From Thermoleophilum album (GTDB taxonomy: Bacteria; Actinomycetota; Thermoleophilia; Solirubrobacterales; Thermoleophilaceae), in assembly GCF_028867705.1 (NCBI RefSeq), contig NZ_CP066171.1, positions 62,001 through 126,000 of the forward strand: a DNA stretch of 64,000 bases, given 5' to 3'. A model generated the notes under the pieces. The model did not search any database. It worked only from the letters and a program-made list of their open reading frames with translations, and was not told the origin of the DNA. Below, piece by piece: positions 53,771 through 64,000 of this stretch; the first letter of the stretch is position 1, and every line of letters begins with the position of its first letter. A program made the position numbers and the translations under genes.

Positions 53771-53777
53771 ATTTTCT
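53721..53777 (+). promoter_or_regulatory. clpB promoter/operator region with CTTAGATTTT element
   Basis: GTACGG-gttga-CCGTAC (53720-53736, perfect 6-bp inverted repeat), then TATAAC (53753-53758) and after 7 bp CTTAGATTTTCT (53766-53777). The latter spans the hspR stop codon. The dnaK promoter has TATAAA and the same CTTAGATTTT. Coding and control sequence overlap here. Confidence 0.6.
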
Positions 53778-53788
53778 AGGTAGGAACG

Positions 53789-56325
<2,537 letters not shown>

Positions 56326-56329
<4 letters not shown>

Positions 56330-57615
56330 ACCGAAACCGGCACGCCTCCCGCGAGCCAGCGTCGGCGCAAGCGGGGCAAGCCGTGATCGGCGCCGCGGCG
56401 CGCAGCGAGCGTCTGGAACACCGTGATCTCGCCGCACTCGAAGCCGACCGCCGAGGCCGCGAGATACAGCCGCCAGATGCGCGCCCGCTCTTCGCCGACG
56501 AGGGTCCTGGCGGTCGCGAACTCGCGCTCTAAGTTTGCGCGCCAGCGTCGCAGGGTGAGGGGATAGTGCTCGCGCAGCGACTCGACGTCGACCAGCTCGA
56601 AATCGGCCTGCTCGAGCTCACGAACCAGGTACCCGAGCGGGTGGAGATCGCCGTCGGGGAAGACGTAGCGGCGGATGAAAGTGTCGGGCCCGGGATCGAT
56701 CGGGCGCAGCCGGGCGATCCCGTGGTTGAGGAACAGACCGCCGGGACGCAGCAGGTCGCGTACTCGCCGCACGTACTCGCCGAGCCGTTCGCGACCGACG
56801 TGCTCGTACATGCCGATGCTCGCCACTTTGTCGAATTCGCCGCGACGGAGCTCGCGGTAGTCGGCGACGAGGATCTCGCAGCGGTCGGCGACACCGGCCT
56901 CTCGAGCGCTCTCGCGGGCGAGCTCTGCCTGGGGCTCCGACAGGGTGATCCCGAGGGCGCGCGCGCCGTACCGGCTGGCTGCGTGTACGACAAGCGAACC
57001 CCAGCCGCAACCGATGTCCAGGAAGCGCTCGCCGGGTGCCAGCGCGAGCTTGCGACAGACGAGGTCGAGCTTGCGCTCCTGCGCGGATTCGAGCGGCTCG
57101 TCGTCGCGTTCGAAGTAGGCGCACGAGTAGACCATCGTCGGGCCGAGGATCAGGCGGTAGAAGTCGTTCGACACGTCGTAGTGGTGCCGGACCGCGGCAC
57201 GGTCGCGACGTAGCGAGCGCCGCCGGCCGCGCACGCGTGCCTCGAGGGGGTGCCGCCCGGCGCTCGTGAGATCGGCAAGGAGTGCGCCCACGCCCACAGT
57301 GCGCGCCACCGCCGCGGCGAGGCGCAAGCGCTGCGCCCAGCTCGGCCGCCACGGCTCGTCGCGAAAAGCGAGAAAGCCGCGCCGTAGCGCCTCCTCGAGG
57401 TCGCCCTCGACGTCGACGAGCCCGCTCGCCCACGCTCGCGCCAGCCCGAGCTGGCTCGGCTCGCGCACGAGCGCCGCGAGCGCGCGCGGCGAGCGAACGA
57501 CAACGGTCGGAAGGTCGCTGCCCTTGTCGCGGCCGGGCAAGAGCGAACCGTCCCAGAAGCGGACGGCCACTGGCGGGTCGCGATCGAGAGCGGCGCCGAG
57601 AGTGTCCGCTATCAC
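56326..57615 (-). CDS. Cyclopropane-fatty-acyl-phospholipid synthase-type methyltransferase
   Basis: 429 residues from GTG 57615; the larger open frame upstream is antisense to purD. An N-terminal lipid-binding domain ([39 protein letters not shown]) precedes [23 protein letters not shown] motif [39 protein letters not shown] and [12 protein letters not shown]. It transfers a methylene to unsaturated acyl chains. The stop overlaps clpB's stop. Confidence 0.9.
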
Positions 57616-57780
57616 CGCTTCGCTACCAGGGGCTCTGAGCGGTGTCGGTGTGTGCGGAACCGTCGCTCCGACTGATACCCGCTGATGGGGCTGTTGCCAA
57701 CCCGCGGGAAGGAGTGGACGCCAGTGGCAGCGAACGCGAGACTCGGCGCGTCGAGTCGAATCGATCGAAGGAGGACGCTG

Positions 57781-58062
57781 ATGCCGACGTTCATCATGCT
57801 GAGCACCCTGACCCCCGAGGGCGTGCAGACGCTCAAGAACAACCCCCAGCGCTTGCGGGAGGTCAACAAAGAGGTCGAGCAGCTGGGGGCCAAGGTCGTG
57901 GCGCAGTGGGCCGTTCTCGGTCGGTTCGACTTCGTGAACGTCGTCGAGGCGCCCGACGAGAAGACGATCGCCCGTGTCTCGCTCGAGCTCGGTTCGCGCG
58001 GCACCGCTCACTACGAGACGCTCGCCGCGATTCCCGTCGACGACTTCATCGCCTCGCTGTGA
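57781..58062 (+). CDS. GYD-domain protein
   Basis: 93 residues from ATG 57781 with AGGAGG 6 bp before. FIMLSTLTPEGVQTLKNNPQ, VVAQWAVLGRFDFVNVVEAP and AHYETLAAIPVDDFIASL follow the GYD family, a small ferredoxin-like fold of unknown function (formerly DUF). Soluble, no metal motif. Directly before purD. Confidence 0.9.
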   Translation: MPTFIMLSTLTPEGVQTLKNNPQRLREVNKEVEQLGAKVVAQWAVLGRFDFVNVVEAPDEKTIARVSLELGSRGTAHYETLAAIPVDDFIASL

Positions 58063-58140
58063 GCTGGTGGCGGCGGCCGCTTCCGTGGCGGCCGCTGCGG
58101 CCACCGTCGCCCTGATGCCGCGCCGATCGAGCGATCTGAT

Positions 58141-59442
58141 TTGATCGCGGCCGTGGAGCCGGTTTCCGGGGATCTTCCGCGCAAGGTGCTCGTGCTCGGT
58201 GGTGGCGGGCGCGAGCACGCGATCGTGCGCGCGCTCCAGCGAAGCCCGGCGCGGCCGGAGCTCTGGGCGGCGCCCGGCAACCCCGGCATCGCCCGCGACG
58301 GCGTGCACTGCGCTGCGGTCGATCCCCTCGATGGCGACGCCGTCGTCGCGCTCGTCGAGCGCGCGGGCATCGAGTTCGTGGTAGTAGGCCCCGAAGCGCC
58401 GCTCGTCGCCGGGATCGCCGACCGCCTGGCCGCGGCCGGGGTTCGCTGTCTCGGACCGTCGCAGGAGGCGGCGCGCGTCGAGGGTTCGAAGCTCGCTGCC
58501 AAACAGCTGATGGCCGAAGCCGGCGTGGCGACCGCCGCCTACCGCGTCCTCGAGAGTCGCGAGCAGGCGCTCGCCGCACTCGCGGAGCTCGACTATCCCG
58601 CGGTCTTCAAGGCCGACGTGCTCGCCGCCGGCAAAGGGGTCGTGGTCGCGGCCGACGAGACCGAGGCGCGCGCCGCGATCGACGCGTACTTCGTCGAGCG
58701 CCGCTTCGGCGAGACGGCCGTGCTGCTCGAGGAGTTCCTTGTCGGCGACGAGCTCTCGCTGCTGTGTCTGTGCGACGGCGAGCGCGCCCTGCCGCTGGCG
58801 CCGGCGCGCGACTACAAGCGACTGCGCGACGGCGACGAGGGTCCCAACACCGGCGGTATGGGAAGCTATTCGCCGGTTGGCGAGGTCGACAGCGAGCTCG
58901 TCGCCGAGATCGTCGCCACGATCCACCAGCCGATCGTCGACGCCTTGCGGGAGCGGGGGACGCCGTACCACGGCGTTCTCTACGGCGGGTTGATGCTCAC
59001 CGCCGACGGTCCGCGCGTGCTCGAGTTCAACTGCCGCTTCGGCGACCCCGAGACGCAGGCGCTCCTGCCGCGGCTGCGTAGCGACCTGCTCGAGCTTCTG
59101 TGGCGGGCATCTTTCGCCGGCGGGCTCGACGGTGCGAGCTGCGAGTTTGCCGACGACGCCGCGGTTTGCGTCGTGCTGGCGGCCTCCGGCTACCCCGAGG
59201 CGCCGCGGCGCGGCGACCCGATCGCGGGCATCGAGGCGGCCGAACGGACTGGCGCGCTCGTCTTCCACGCCGGCACTGCGGAACGCGACGGGCAGTTCGT
59301 GACCGCTGGCGGACGGGTGATCAACGTCGTCGGGACGGGACCGGATCTCGCGGCAGCGCGCGAGGCTGCCTACCGCGCCGCCGATCTCGTCGAGTTCGAC
59401 GGCAAACAGTTGCGGCGCGACATCGCCGCCGGGCGCAGCTAG
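58141..59442 (+). CDS. purD: Phosphoribosylamine-glycine ligase
   Basis: 433 residues from TTG 58141; GTG 58153 also possible. [51 protein letters not shown]-grasp [32 protein letters not shown] and [19 protein letters not shown] identify PurD. Second step of purine synthesis. First gene of a seven-gene run. Confidence 0.96.
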   Translation: MIAAVEPVSGDLPRKVLVLGGGGREHAIVRALQRSPARPELWAAPGNPGIARDGVHCAAVDPLDGDAVVALVERAGIEFVVVGPEAPLVAGIADRLAAAGVRCLGPSQEAARVEGSKLAAKQLMAEAGVATAAYRVLESREQALAALAELDYPAVFKADVLAAGKGVVVAADETEARAAIDAYFVERRFGETAVLLEEFLVGDELSLLCLCDGERALPLAPARDYKRLRDGDEGPNTGGMGSYSPVGEVDSELVAEIVATIHQPIVDALRERGTPYHGVLYGGLMLTADGPRVLEFNCRFGDPETQALLPRLRSDLLELLWRASFAGGLDGASCEFADDAAVCVVLAASGYPEAPRRGDPIAGIEAAERTGALVFHAGTAERDGQFVTAGGRVINVVGTGPDLAAAREAAYRAADLVEFDGKQLRRDIAAGRS

Positions 59443-59454
59443 GGGGCGAGCGCA

Positions 59455-59922
59455 GTGGGCGAGCCCGAGACCGCACCGGCGTCGCGGCCCGCCCCGCTCG
59501 CCGAGCGAAGCGACGAACAGCCGCCCGCAGTGGCGATCGTGATGAGCTCGCGCAGCGAGATGCCGGTGATGGAGAAGGCGGCGCAGGAGCTCGAGGAGCG
59601 CGGCATCGCGTTCGAGGTGAAGGTGCTACCGGCACACCACGACCCCGACGCGGTGCGCGACTACGCGCGCAACGCGCGCGAACGCGGCCTGCGGGTGATC
59701 ATCGCCGGCTCCTCCTACTCTGCGACGCTGCCGGCGATGATCGCTGCCAACACCGATCTGCCCGTGATCGGAGTGCCGATCAGCGGGCCGCACTCGATCG
59801 CCGGTGGTTTCGACGGGCTCGCGGCGATCGCCCAGATGCCGCCGGGCATGCCGGTGGCGGCGGTCGGTGTCAACCAGGCGATCAACGCGGCGGTGCTCGC
59901 GACCCGGATCCTGCACGCCTAG
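59455..59922 (+). CDS. purE: PurE-like 5-(carboxyamino)imidazole ribonucleotide mutase, diverged
   Basis: 155 residues from GTG 59455. The PurE fold is clear (VAIVMSSRSEMPVMEKAAQE, FEVKVLPAHHDPDAVRDYAR, VIIAGSSYSATLPAMIAANT, LPVIGVPISGPHSIAGG, QMPPGMPVAAVGVNQAINAA). Differences: GSxSDW is SSRSEM, SAHRTP is PAHHDP (one His kept), and GAAHLPGM is YSATLPAM. No purK adjoins. It may be a variant using AIR and CO2 directly. Confidence 0.85.
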   Translation: MGEPETAPASRPAPLAERSDEQPPAVAIVMSSRSEMPVMEKAAQELEERGIAFEVKVLPAHHDPDAVRDYARNARERGLRVIIAGSSYSATLPAMIAANTDLPVIGVPISGPHSIAGGFDGLAAIAQMPPGMPVAAVGVNQAINAAVLATRILHA

Positions 59923-59936
59923 CGCTGGAGGTTGCC

Positions 59937-61223
59937 GTGATCGACCGTTACACCCGGCCCGAGATGGGCGCCATCTGGACCGAGCAGCGCAAGTACGAGA
60001 CGTGGCTCGAGGTCGAGCTCGCCGTCGTCGAGGCGCTCGCGGAGATGGGAATCGTTCCTGCCGAGGACGCCGCGGTGATCCGCGAGCGAGCCTCGTTCAC
60101 CGTCGAGGCCGTCCGCGAGCGCGAACGCGTCACCGACCATGACGTCGCCGCCTTCGTCGACGTGGTGGCGGCCTCAGTCGGTGAGGCGGGGCGCTGGATC
60201 CACTACGGGCTGACCTCGTCGGACGTTCTCGACACCGCGCTCGCGCTCCAGATCTCGCAGGCCGCGCCGCTTCTCGTCGGCGGCGCACGGGCGCTGCGCG
60301 ACGCCCTGGCGCGGCGGGCGCGCGAGCACGCGCACACGCTGTGCGTCGGTCGCACGCACGGCGTTCACGCCGAGCCGACGACCTTCGGCATCAAGCTCGC
60401 CGGGTTCGCGTTCGAGGCCGACCGTAACCTGCGGCGCCTCGAACACGCTTTCGAACAGGCGGCGACCGGTGCGATCTCGGGCGCCGTCGGCACCTATGCC
60501 GCCACCGGCCCCGAACTCGAGGAGCGGGTGATGCGCAAACTCGGCCTGCGCCGCGAGGACGTCTCGACCCAGGTCGTTCCCCGCGACCGCCACGCCGAGC
60601 TCTTGCAGGCGGTTGCGCTCGCCGGTGCCGGCCTCGAGCGCTTGGCGACCGAGATGCGTCACCTGCAGCGCACCGAGGTGCGCGAGGTCGAAGAACCGTT
60701 CCGTGCCGGAGCGCAGAAGGGCTCGTCGGCGATGCCGCACAAACGCAACCCGATCGTCAGCGAGCGCATCTGCGGCATCGCTCGCCTTCTGCGCGGCTAC
60801 CAGCAGGCGGCGCTCGAGAACGTCGCCCTCTGGCACGAACGCGACATCTCGCACTCGTCGGTGGAGCGTGTAGCTATCCCCGACGCGCTGATACTGCTCG
60901 ACTACGCCCAACACTTGGCGCTGCGAGTGGTCGAGGGGATGCGCGTCTACCCCGAGCGCATGCGGCGCAACCTCGACGCCACCAACGGCGCGCTCTACTC
61001 GCAACGTGCCTTGCTTGCGCTGGTGGCAGCCGGGCGCACGCGCGACGACGCCTACCGCATCGTCCAGCGCGCGGCGCAACGAGCGTTCGACGGGGAAAGC
61101 CACTTTCGCGAGCTGCTCGCCGCCGAGGCACCGGAACTCGATCTCGACGCGGTCTTCGATCCCGCGCCGTTCGTACGCCACGCCGACGCGATCCTCGCGC
61201 GGCTGGAAGCGTTCGACCGCTGA
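59937..61223 (+). CDS. purB: Adenylosuccinate lyase
   Basis: 428 residues from GTG 59937 with GGAGG 6 bp before. MIDRYTRPEMGAIWTEQRKY at the start, THGVHAEPTTFGIKLAGF, and the fumarase-family signature GSSAMPHKRNPI near 265 followed by the catalytic loop. Splits SAICAR and adenylosuccinate, steps 8 and 12 of the pathway. Confidence 0.96.
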   Translation: MIDRYTRPEMGAIWTEQRKYETWLEVELAVVEALAEMGIVPAEDAAVIRERASFTVEAVRERERVTDHDVAAFVDVVAASVGEAGRWIHYGLTSSDVLDTALALQISQAAPLLVGGARALRDALARRAREHAHTLCVGRTHGVHAEPTTFGIKLAGFAFEADRNLRRLEHAFEQAATGAISGAVGTYAATGPELEERVMRKLGLRREDVSTQVVPRDRHAELLQAVALAGAGLERLATEMRHLQRTEVREVEEPFRAGAQKGSSAMPHKRNPIVSERICGIARLLRGYQQAALENVALWHERDISHSSVERVAIPDALILLDYAQHLALRVVEGMRVYPERMRRNLDATNGALYSQRALLALVAAGRTRDDAYRIVQRAAQRAFDGESHFRELLAAEAPELDLDAVFDPAPFVRHADAILARLEAFDR

Positions 61224-61258
61224 ACGGCGGCGCGCGACGGGCTGTACCCTGCCGGCCG

Positions 61259-62143
61259 ATGGTCGCTGGCACCGAAGGTCTCGAGCTGGTCGCGCGCGGA
61301 AAGGTGCGCGACATCTACGCAGCCGGCCCCGACCGGCTGTTGTTGGTGGCGAGCGACCGCATATCGACGTTCGACGTCGTGCACCCGACGCCGATTCCCG
61401 ACAAGGGCGCGGTCCTCACTGGCCTCTCGGTTTTCTGGTTCGAGCGCACCCGCCACATCTGCCCCAACCATCTGATCTCGTTCACCGCCGTCCCCGACGA
61501 CGTGCGTGGCCGTGCGCTGCTCGTCGAGCGGCTCGAGATGGTGCCGATCGAGTGCGTGGTGCGCGGCTATCTGGCCGGATCGGCGTGGCGCGAATACCGC
61601 GAGAGCGGCGCCGTCTGCGGCATCGAGCTGCCGCCCGACCTGGAGGAGGCGGCGGAGCTGCCGCAGCCGCTCTTCACGCCCGCCACCAAAGCGAGCGAAG
61701 GGCACGACGAGAACATCGACCTTGCCACCGCCGCCGAGATCGTTGGCGACCGCCACACGGTCGATGAGCTCGCTCGCATCTCGGTCGCCCTCTACCGCTT
61801 CGCTGCGAGCTACACGCGCGAGCGCGGGATCATCCTCGCTGACACGAAGTTCGAGTTCGGTCGCCGTCGTGACGGCACGCTCGTGCTCGCCGACGAGGTG
61901 CTCACGCCCGACTCTTCGCGCTTCTGGCCGGCCGACGCCTACAAACCCGGTCGCCCGCAGCCGTCCTTCGACAAGCAGTACGTCCGCGACTGGGCGACCG
62001 AGATCGGGTGGGACCGCACACCGCCGGCGCCGCCGCTGCCCACCAAGGTCGTCAACGGCACACGGGCGCGCTACATCGAGGCTTACGAGCGCATCACCGG
62101 CGAGCCCTTCCAACAGTGGTTGAAACGGGCGGGGGCGCGGTGA
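61259..62143 (+). CDS. purC: Phosphoribosylaminoimidazole-succinocarboxamide synthase
   Basis: 294 residues. GKVRDIYAAGPDRLLLVASD, RISTFDVVHPTPIPDKGAVL, VECVVRGYLAGSAWREY-type motif, TPATKASEGHDENI and IILADTKFEFGRRRDG are PurC motifs. Its TGA overlaps the purS GTG. Confidence 0.96.
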   Translation: MVAGTEGLELVARGKVRDIYAAGPDRLLLVASDRISTFDVVHPTPIPDKGAVLTGLSVFWFERTRHICPNHLISFTAVPDDVRGRALLVERLEMVPIECVVRGYLAGSAWREYRESGAVCGIELPPDLEEAAELPQPLFTPATKASEGHDENIDLATAAEIVGDRHTVDELARISVALYRFAASYTRERGIILADTKFEFGRRRDGTLVLADEVLTPDSSRFWPADAYKPGRPQPSFDKQYVRDWATEIGWDRTPPAPPLPTKVVNGTRARYIEAYERITGEPFQQWLKRAGAR

Positions 62144-62367
62144 AAGCGCGCGTTCTCATCCGTCCCAAGCAGGGCTTGCTCGATCCGCAGGGACAGGCGA
62201 TCGAACGGGCTCTCCCCGCGCTCGGCTTCGACAGCGTCCGTGACGTGCGCGTGGGTCGCCTGGTCGAGCTCGAAACCGATCGACCGGAACGCTTGCAGGA
62301 GCTGTGCGAGCGCCTGCTCTGCAACACGCTGATCGAGGAGTTCGAGATCGTCGAGGTCGAGCCCTAG
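62140..62367 (+). CDS. purS: Phosphoribosylformylglycinamidine synthase subunit PurS
   Basis: 75 residues from GTG 62140. [35 protein letters not shown] and the closing [14 protein letters not shown] are the PurS fold. Bridges PurQ and PurL in the multi-subunit FGAM synthase of Gram-positives. Overlaps both neighbours. Confidence 0.95.
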   Translation: MKARVLIRPKQGLLDPQGQAIERALPALGFDSVRDVRVGRLVELETDRPERLQELCERLLCNTLIEEFEIVEVEP

Positions 62368-63035
62368 TGCGTTTCGCTGTCGTGCGCTTCCCCGGCTCCT
62401 GCGACGACCGCGACGCGCTGCTGGCATGCTCGCGCTTCGGCGAGGCGCACTTCGTCGACCACCGCGAAAGCGACCTCGCCGGTTTCGACTGCGTCGTGAT
62501 CCCGGGCGGCTTCTCGTACGGCGACTATCTGCGCGCCGGGGCGCTCGCCGGGCTCTCGCCGGTGATGGGCGCGGTGCGCAGCTTCGCCGCCGCCGGCGGC
62601 CCGGTGCTCGGCATCTGCAACGGGTTCCAGGTGCTGTGCGAAAGCGGCCTCCTGCCCGGTGCGCTGCTTCCGAACAGCGGGTTGCGCTTCGTCTGTCGCG
62701 AAGTCGAGGTCGAGGTCGCGTCGGACGCCACGCCTTTCACCCGCTGCACCGAGCCCGGCAGGCGGTTGCGGATTCCCGTCAAGCATCAGAGCGGGCGCTA
62801 CTGGGCGCCGCCCGAGGTTCTCGACACGCTCGAGCGCACCGGTCGTGTCGTCTTCCGCTACGCCCCCGGACACAACCCGAACGGATCGGAGCGCAACATC
62901 GCCGGTGTGGCCTCGGCCGGGGGCAACGTGGTGGGTCTCATGCCCCACCCCGAACACGCCGTCGACGCGCTCCTCGGCTCGGCCGACGGTGCTGTGCTGT
63001 TCGAGTGCGTCGCGCGAGCCGCGGTCGCTGCATGA
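62367..63035 (+). CDS. purQ: Phosphoribosylformylglycinamidine synthase subunit PurQ
   Basis: 222 residues from GTG 62367, which reuses the last base of the purS stop. Glutaminase triad: Cys in [12 protein letters not shown], His and Glu in [28 protein letters not shown] and [15 protein letters not shown] are typical. Supplies ammonia to PurL. Confidence 0.95.
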   Translation: MRFAVVRFPGSCDDRDALLACSRFGEAHFVDHRESDLAGFDCVVIPGGFSYGDYLRAGALAGLSPVMGAVRSFAAAGGPVLGICNGFQVLCESGLLPGALLPNSGLRFVCREVEVEVASDATPFTRCTEPGRRLRIPVKHQSGRYWAPPEVLDTLERTGRVVFRYAPGHNPNGSERNIAGVASAGGNVVGLMPHPEHAVDALLGSADGAVLFECVARAAVAA

Positions 63036-64000
63036 GCGGTACGGCTACACCGCGGGCAGGGGACGTCGCGGCGACGGAGCGGCTGCGCGAGCGCGCCCTC
63101 GAGCTCGGCATGACGGCGAGCGAGTTCGAGCTCGTGTGCGCCAAGCTCGGGCGGCTGCCGAACGAGCTCGAACTGGCGATCTTCTCGCTGCTTTGGTCCG
63201 AGCACTGCGGCTACAAGCACTCGCGCAAGCTGCTCAAGCGGCTTCCGCGCAGCGGTTCGCGGCTTGTGCTCGGGCCGGGCGAAAACGCCGGCGCGGTCGA
63301 CGTCGGCGACGGTTTCGTCGCCGTCTTCAAGATCGAGTCGCACAACCACCCGAGCGCGGTCGAGCCCTTCCAGGGGGCGGCTACCGGTGTCGGCGGCATC
63401 CTCCGCGATGTGCTGGCGCTGGGCGCGCGACCAGTCGCGGTGCTCGACTCGCTGCGCTTCGGCGACCTCGCCTCCTCGCGTACGCGCTATCTGCTCGACG
63501 GCGTGGTGCGCGGCATCGCGCACTACGGGAACGCTGTCGGGGTGCCGACCGTGGGCGGCGAGATCTATTTCGACCGCGCCTACGAGCAGAACTGCCTCGT
63601 CAACGCGATGTGCGTCGGCATCGCTCGGCGCGAACAGCTTCTGCGCAGCGCAGCGGCCGGTCCCGGCAACCGCGTGCTGCTGCTCGGCGCTCTCACCGGG
63701 CGGGACGGGATCGGTGGCGCGTCGGTGCTGGCGAGCGCCGACCTCGACGAGTCCGCGGCAGACAAGCGGCCGAGCGTGCAGATCGGTGACCCGTTCGAGG
63801 AGAAGAAGCTGATCGAGTGCTGTCTCGAGCTGGCCGAGCGCGGGCTGTTGGTGGCGCTGCAGGATCTGGGGGCCGCTGGTCTTTCGTCGAGCGCCGCCGA
63901 GATGGCCGCCAAGGGCGGCGTCGGGATCGACATCGACGTTGCGCGCGTGCCGCTCCGCGAACCGGGCATGGAGCCGTTCGAGGTGATGATCTCCGAGTCC
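63032..64000 (+). CDS. purL: Phosphoribosylformylglycinamidine synthase subunit PurL, 3'-truncated by window edge
   Basis: 323 codons visible, open to the end of the window. Starts at an ATG overlapping the purQ stop (ATGA). [72 protein letters not shown] and [17 protein letters not shown] are PurL motifs in order. Large subunit that uses ATP to form the amidine. Confidence 0.96.
   Translation, partial: MSGTATPRAGDVAATERLRERALELGMTASEFELVCAKLGRLPNELELAIFSLLWSEHCGYKHSRKLLKRLPRSGSRLVLGPGENAGAVDVGDGFVAVFKIESHNHPSAVEPFQGAATGVGGILRDVLALGARPVAVLDSLRFGDLASSRTRYLLDGVVRGIAHYGNAVGVPTVGGEIYFDRAYEQNCLVNAMCVGIARREQLLRSAAAGPGNRVLLLGALTGRDGIGGASVLASADLDESAADKRPSVQIGDPFEEKKLIECCLELAERGLLVALQDLGAAGLSSSAAEMAAKGGVGIDIDVARVPLREPGMEPFEVMISES

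Noticed and set aside
57616-59268. Extension of the methyltransferase frame over purD
   Set aside because: It is antisense to purD, which has all family motifs. GC-rich codon bias leaves the opposite strand open.

Overview
The window looks like chromosomal DNA of a very GC-rich actinobacterium. It has a dnaK-grpE-dnaJ-hspR-clpB heat-shock locus, an inositol-1-phosphate synthase with a lipid phosphotransferase (inositol-lipid chemistry), a PurS/PurQ/PurL-type purine locus, DtxR/IdeR-like TTAGG operators, and long acidic or Ala/Arg-rich tails on many proteins. The style, including secreted proteins built of ELW-x-x-DGT repeats, best fits the deep-branching class Thermoleophilia. That placement is my inference; no rRNA gene is present to settle it.

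Layout. 1-5 kb: the 3' part of an ELW-repeat protein, a Baeyer-Villiger-type flavin monooxygenase, and modA-modB without modC; modA is preceded by a highly structured leader. 5-10 kb: two alanine tRNAs (CGC and TGC) bracket an acidic protein of unknown function. After tRNA-Ala(TGC) comes a compositionally odd patch: a promoter whose -35/-10 spacer is mostly (TC)7, a short surface-protein relic with a disrupted 5' end, a small membrane protein, and then an intact ELW-repeat protein. 10-16 kb: an iron/heme island with three TTAGG-N4-CCTAA operator copies in a divergent promoter. One side carries a heme-monooxygenase-like enzyme followed by a PKD-domain surface protein, an ExbB/TolQ-like channel and a DUF2149 protein; the other carries a HmuTUV-like ABC importer. 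This island is the best candidate for an under-described system.

16-25 kb: cell-wall D,D-carboxypeptidase, rhomboid protease, a DUF4395/thioredoxin pair, lipA-lipB, a membrane-anchored alkaline-phosphatase-superfamily hydrolase, an enolase-superfamily enzyme and a LOG-family hydrolase. 25-31 kb: a complete 2-oxoacid dehydrogenase operon (lpd, a DsbA-like gene, E1alpha, E1beta, E2, LOG), which would use the lipoate made by LipAB. 31-38 kb: thiamine genes in two groups, thiE behind two tandem secreted clan GH-A glycosidases, and a TPP riboswitch followed by thiO-thiS-thiG. 38-49 kb: cupredoxin, argF, an RNA m5U methyltransferase, an apparently inactive uracil-DNA glycosylase homologue, a glycosyltransferase-PHP fusion, ino1 with a textbook terminator, a CDP-alcohol phosphatidyltransferase overlapping a PAP2 protein, a large membrane protein, and endonuclease III.

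49-56 kb is the chaperone locus; the dnaK and clpB promoters share an element CTTAGATTTT just downstream of a TATAAM -10 box. 56-64 kb: a cyclopropane-synthase-like methyltransferase, a GYD protein and purD-purE-purB-purC-purS-purQ-purL, the last cut by the window end. Genes are tightly packed. The only non-coding gaps above 300 bp are 6038-6482 and 35336-35817, both described below. No CRISPR array or insertion sequence was seen.
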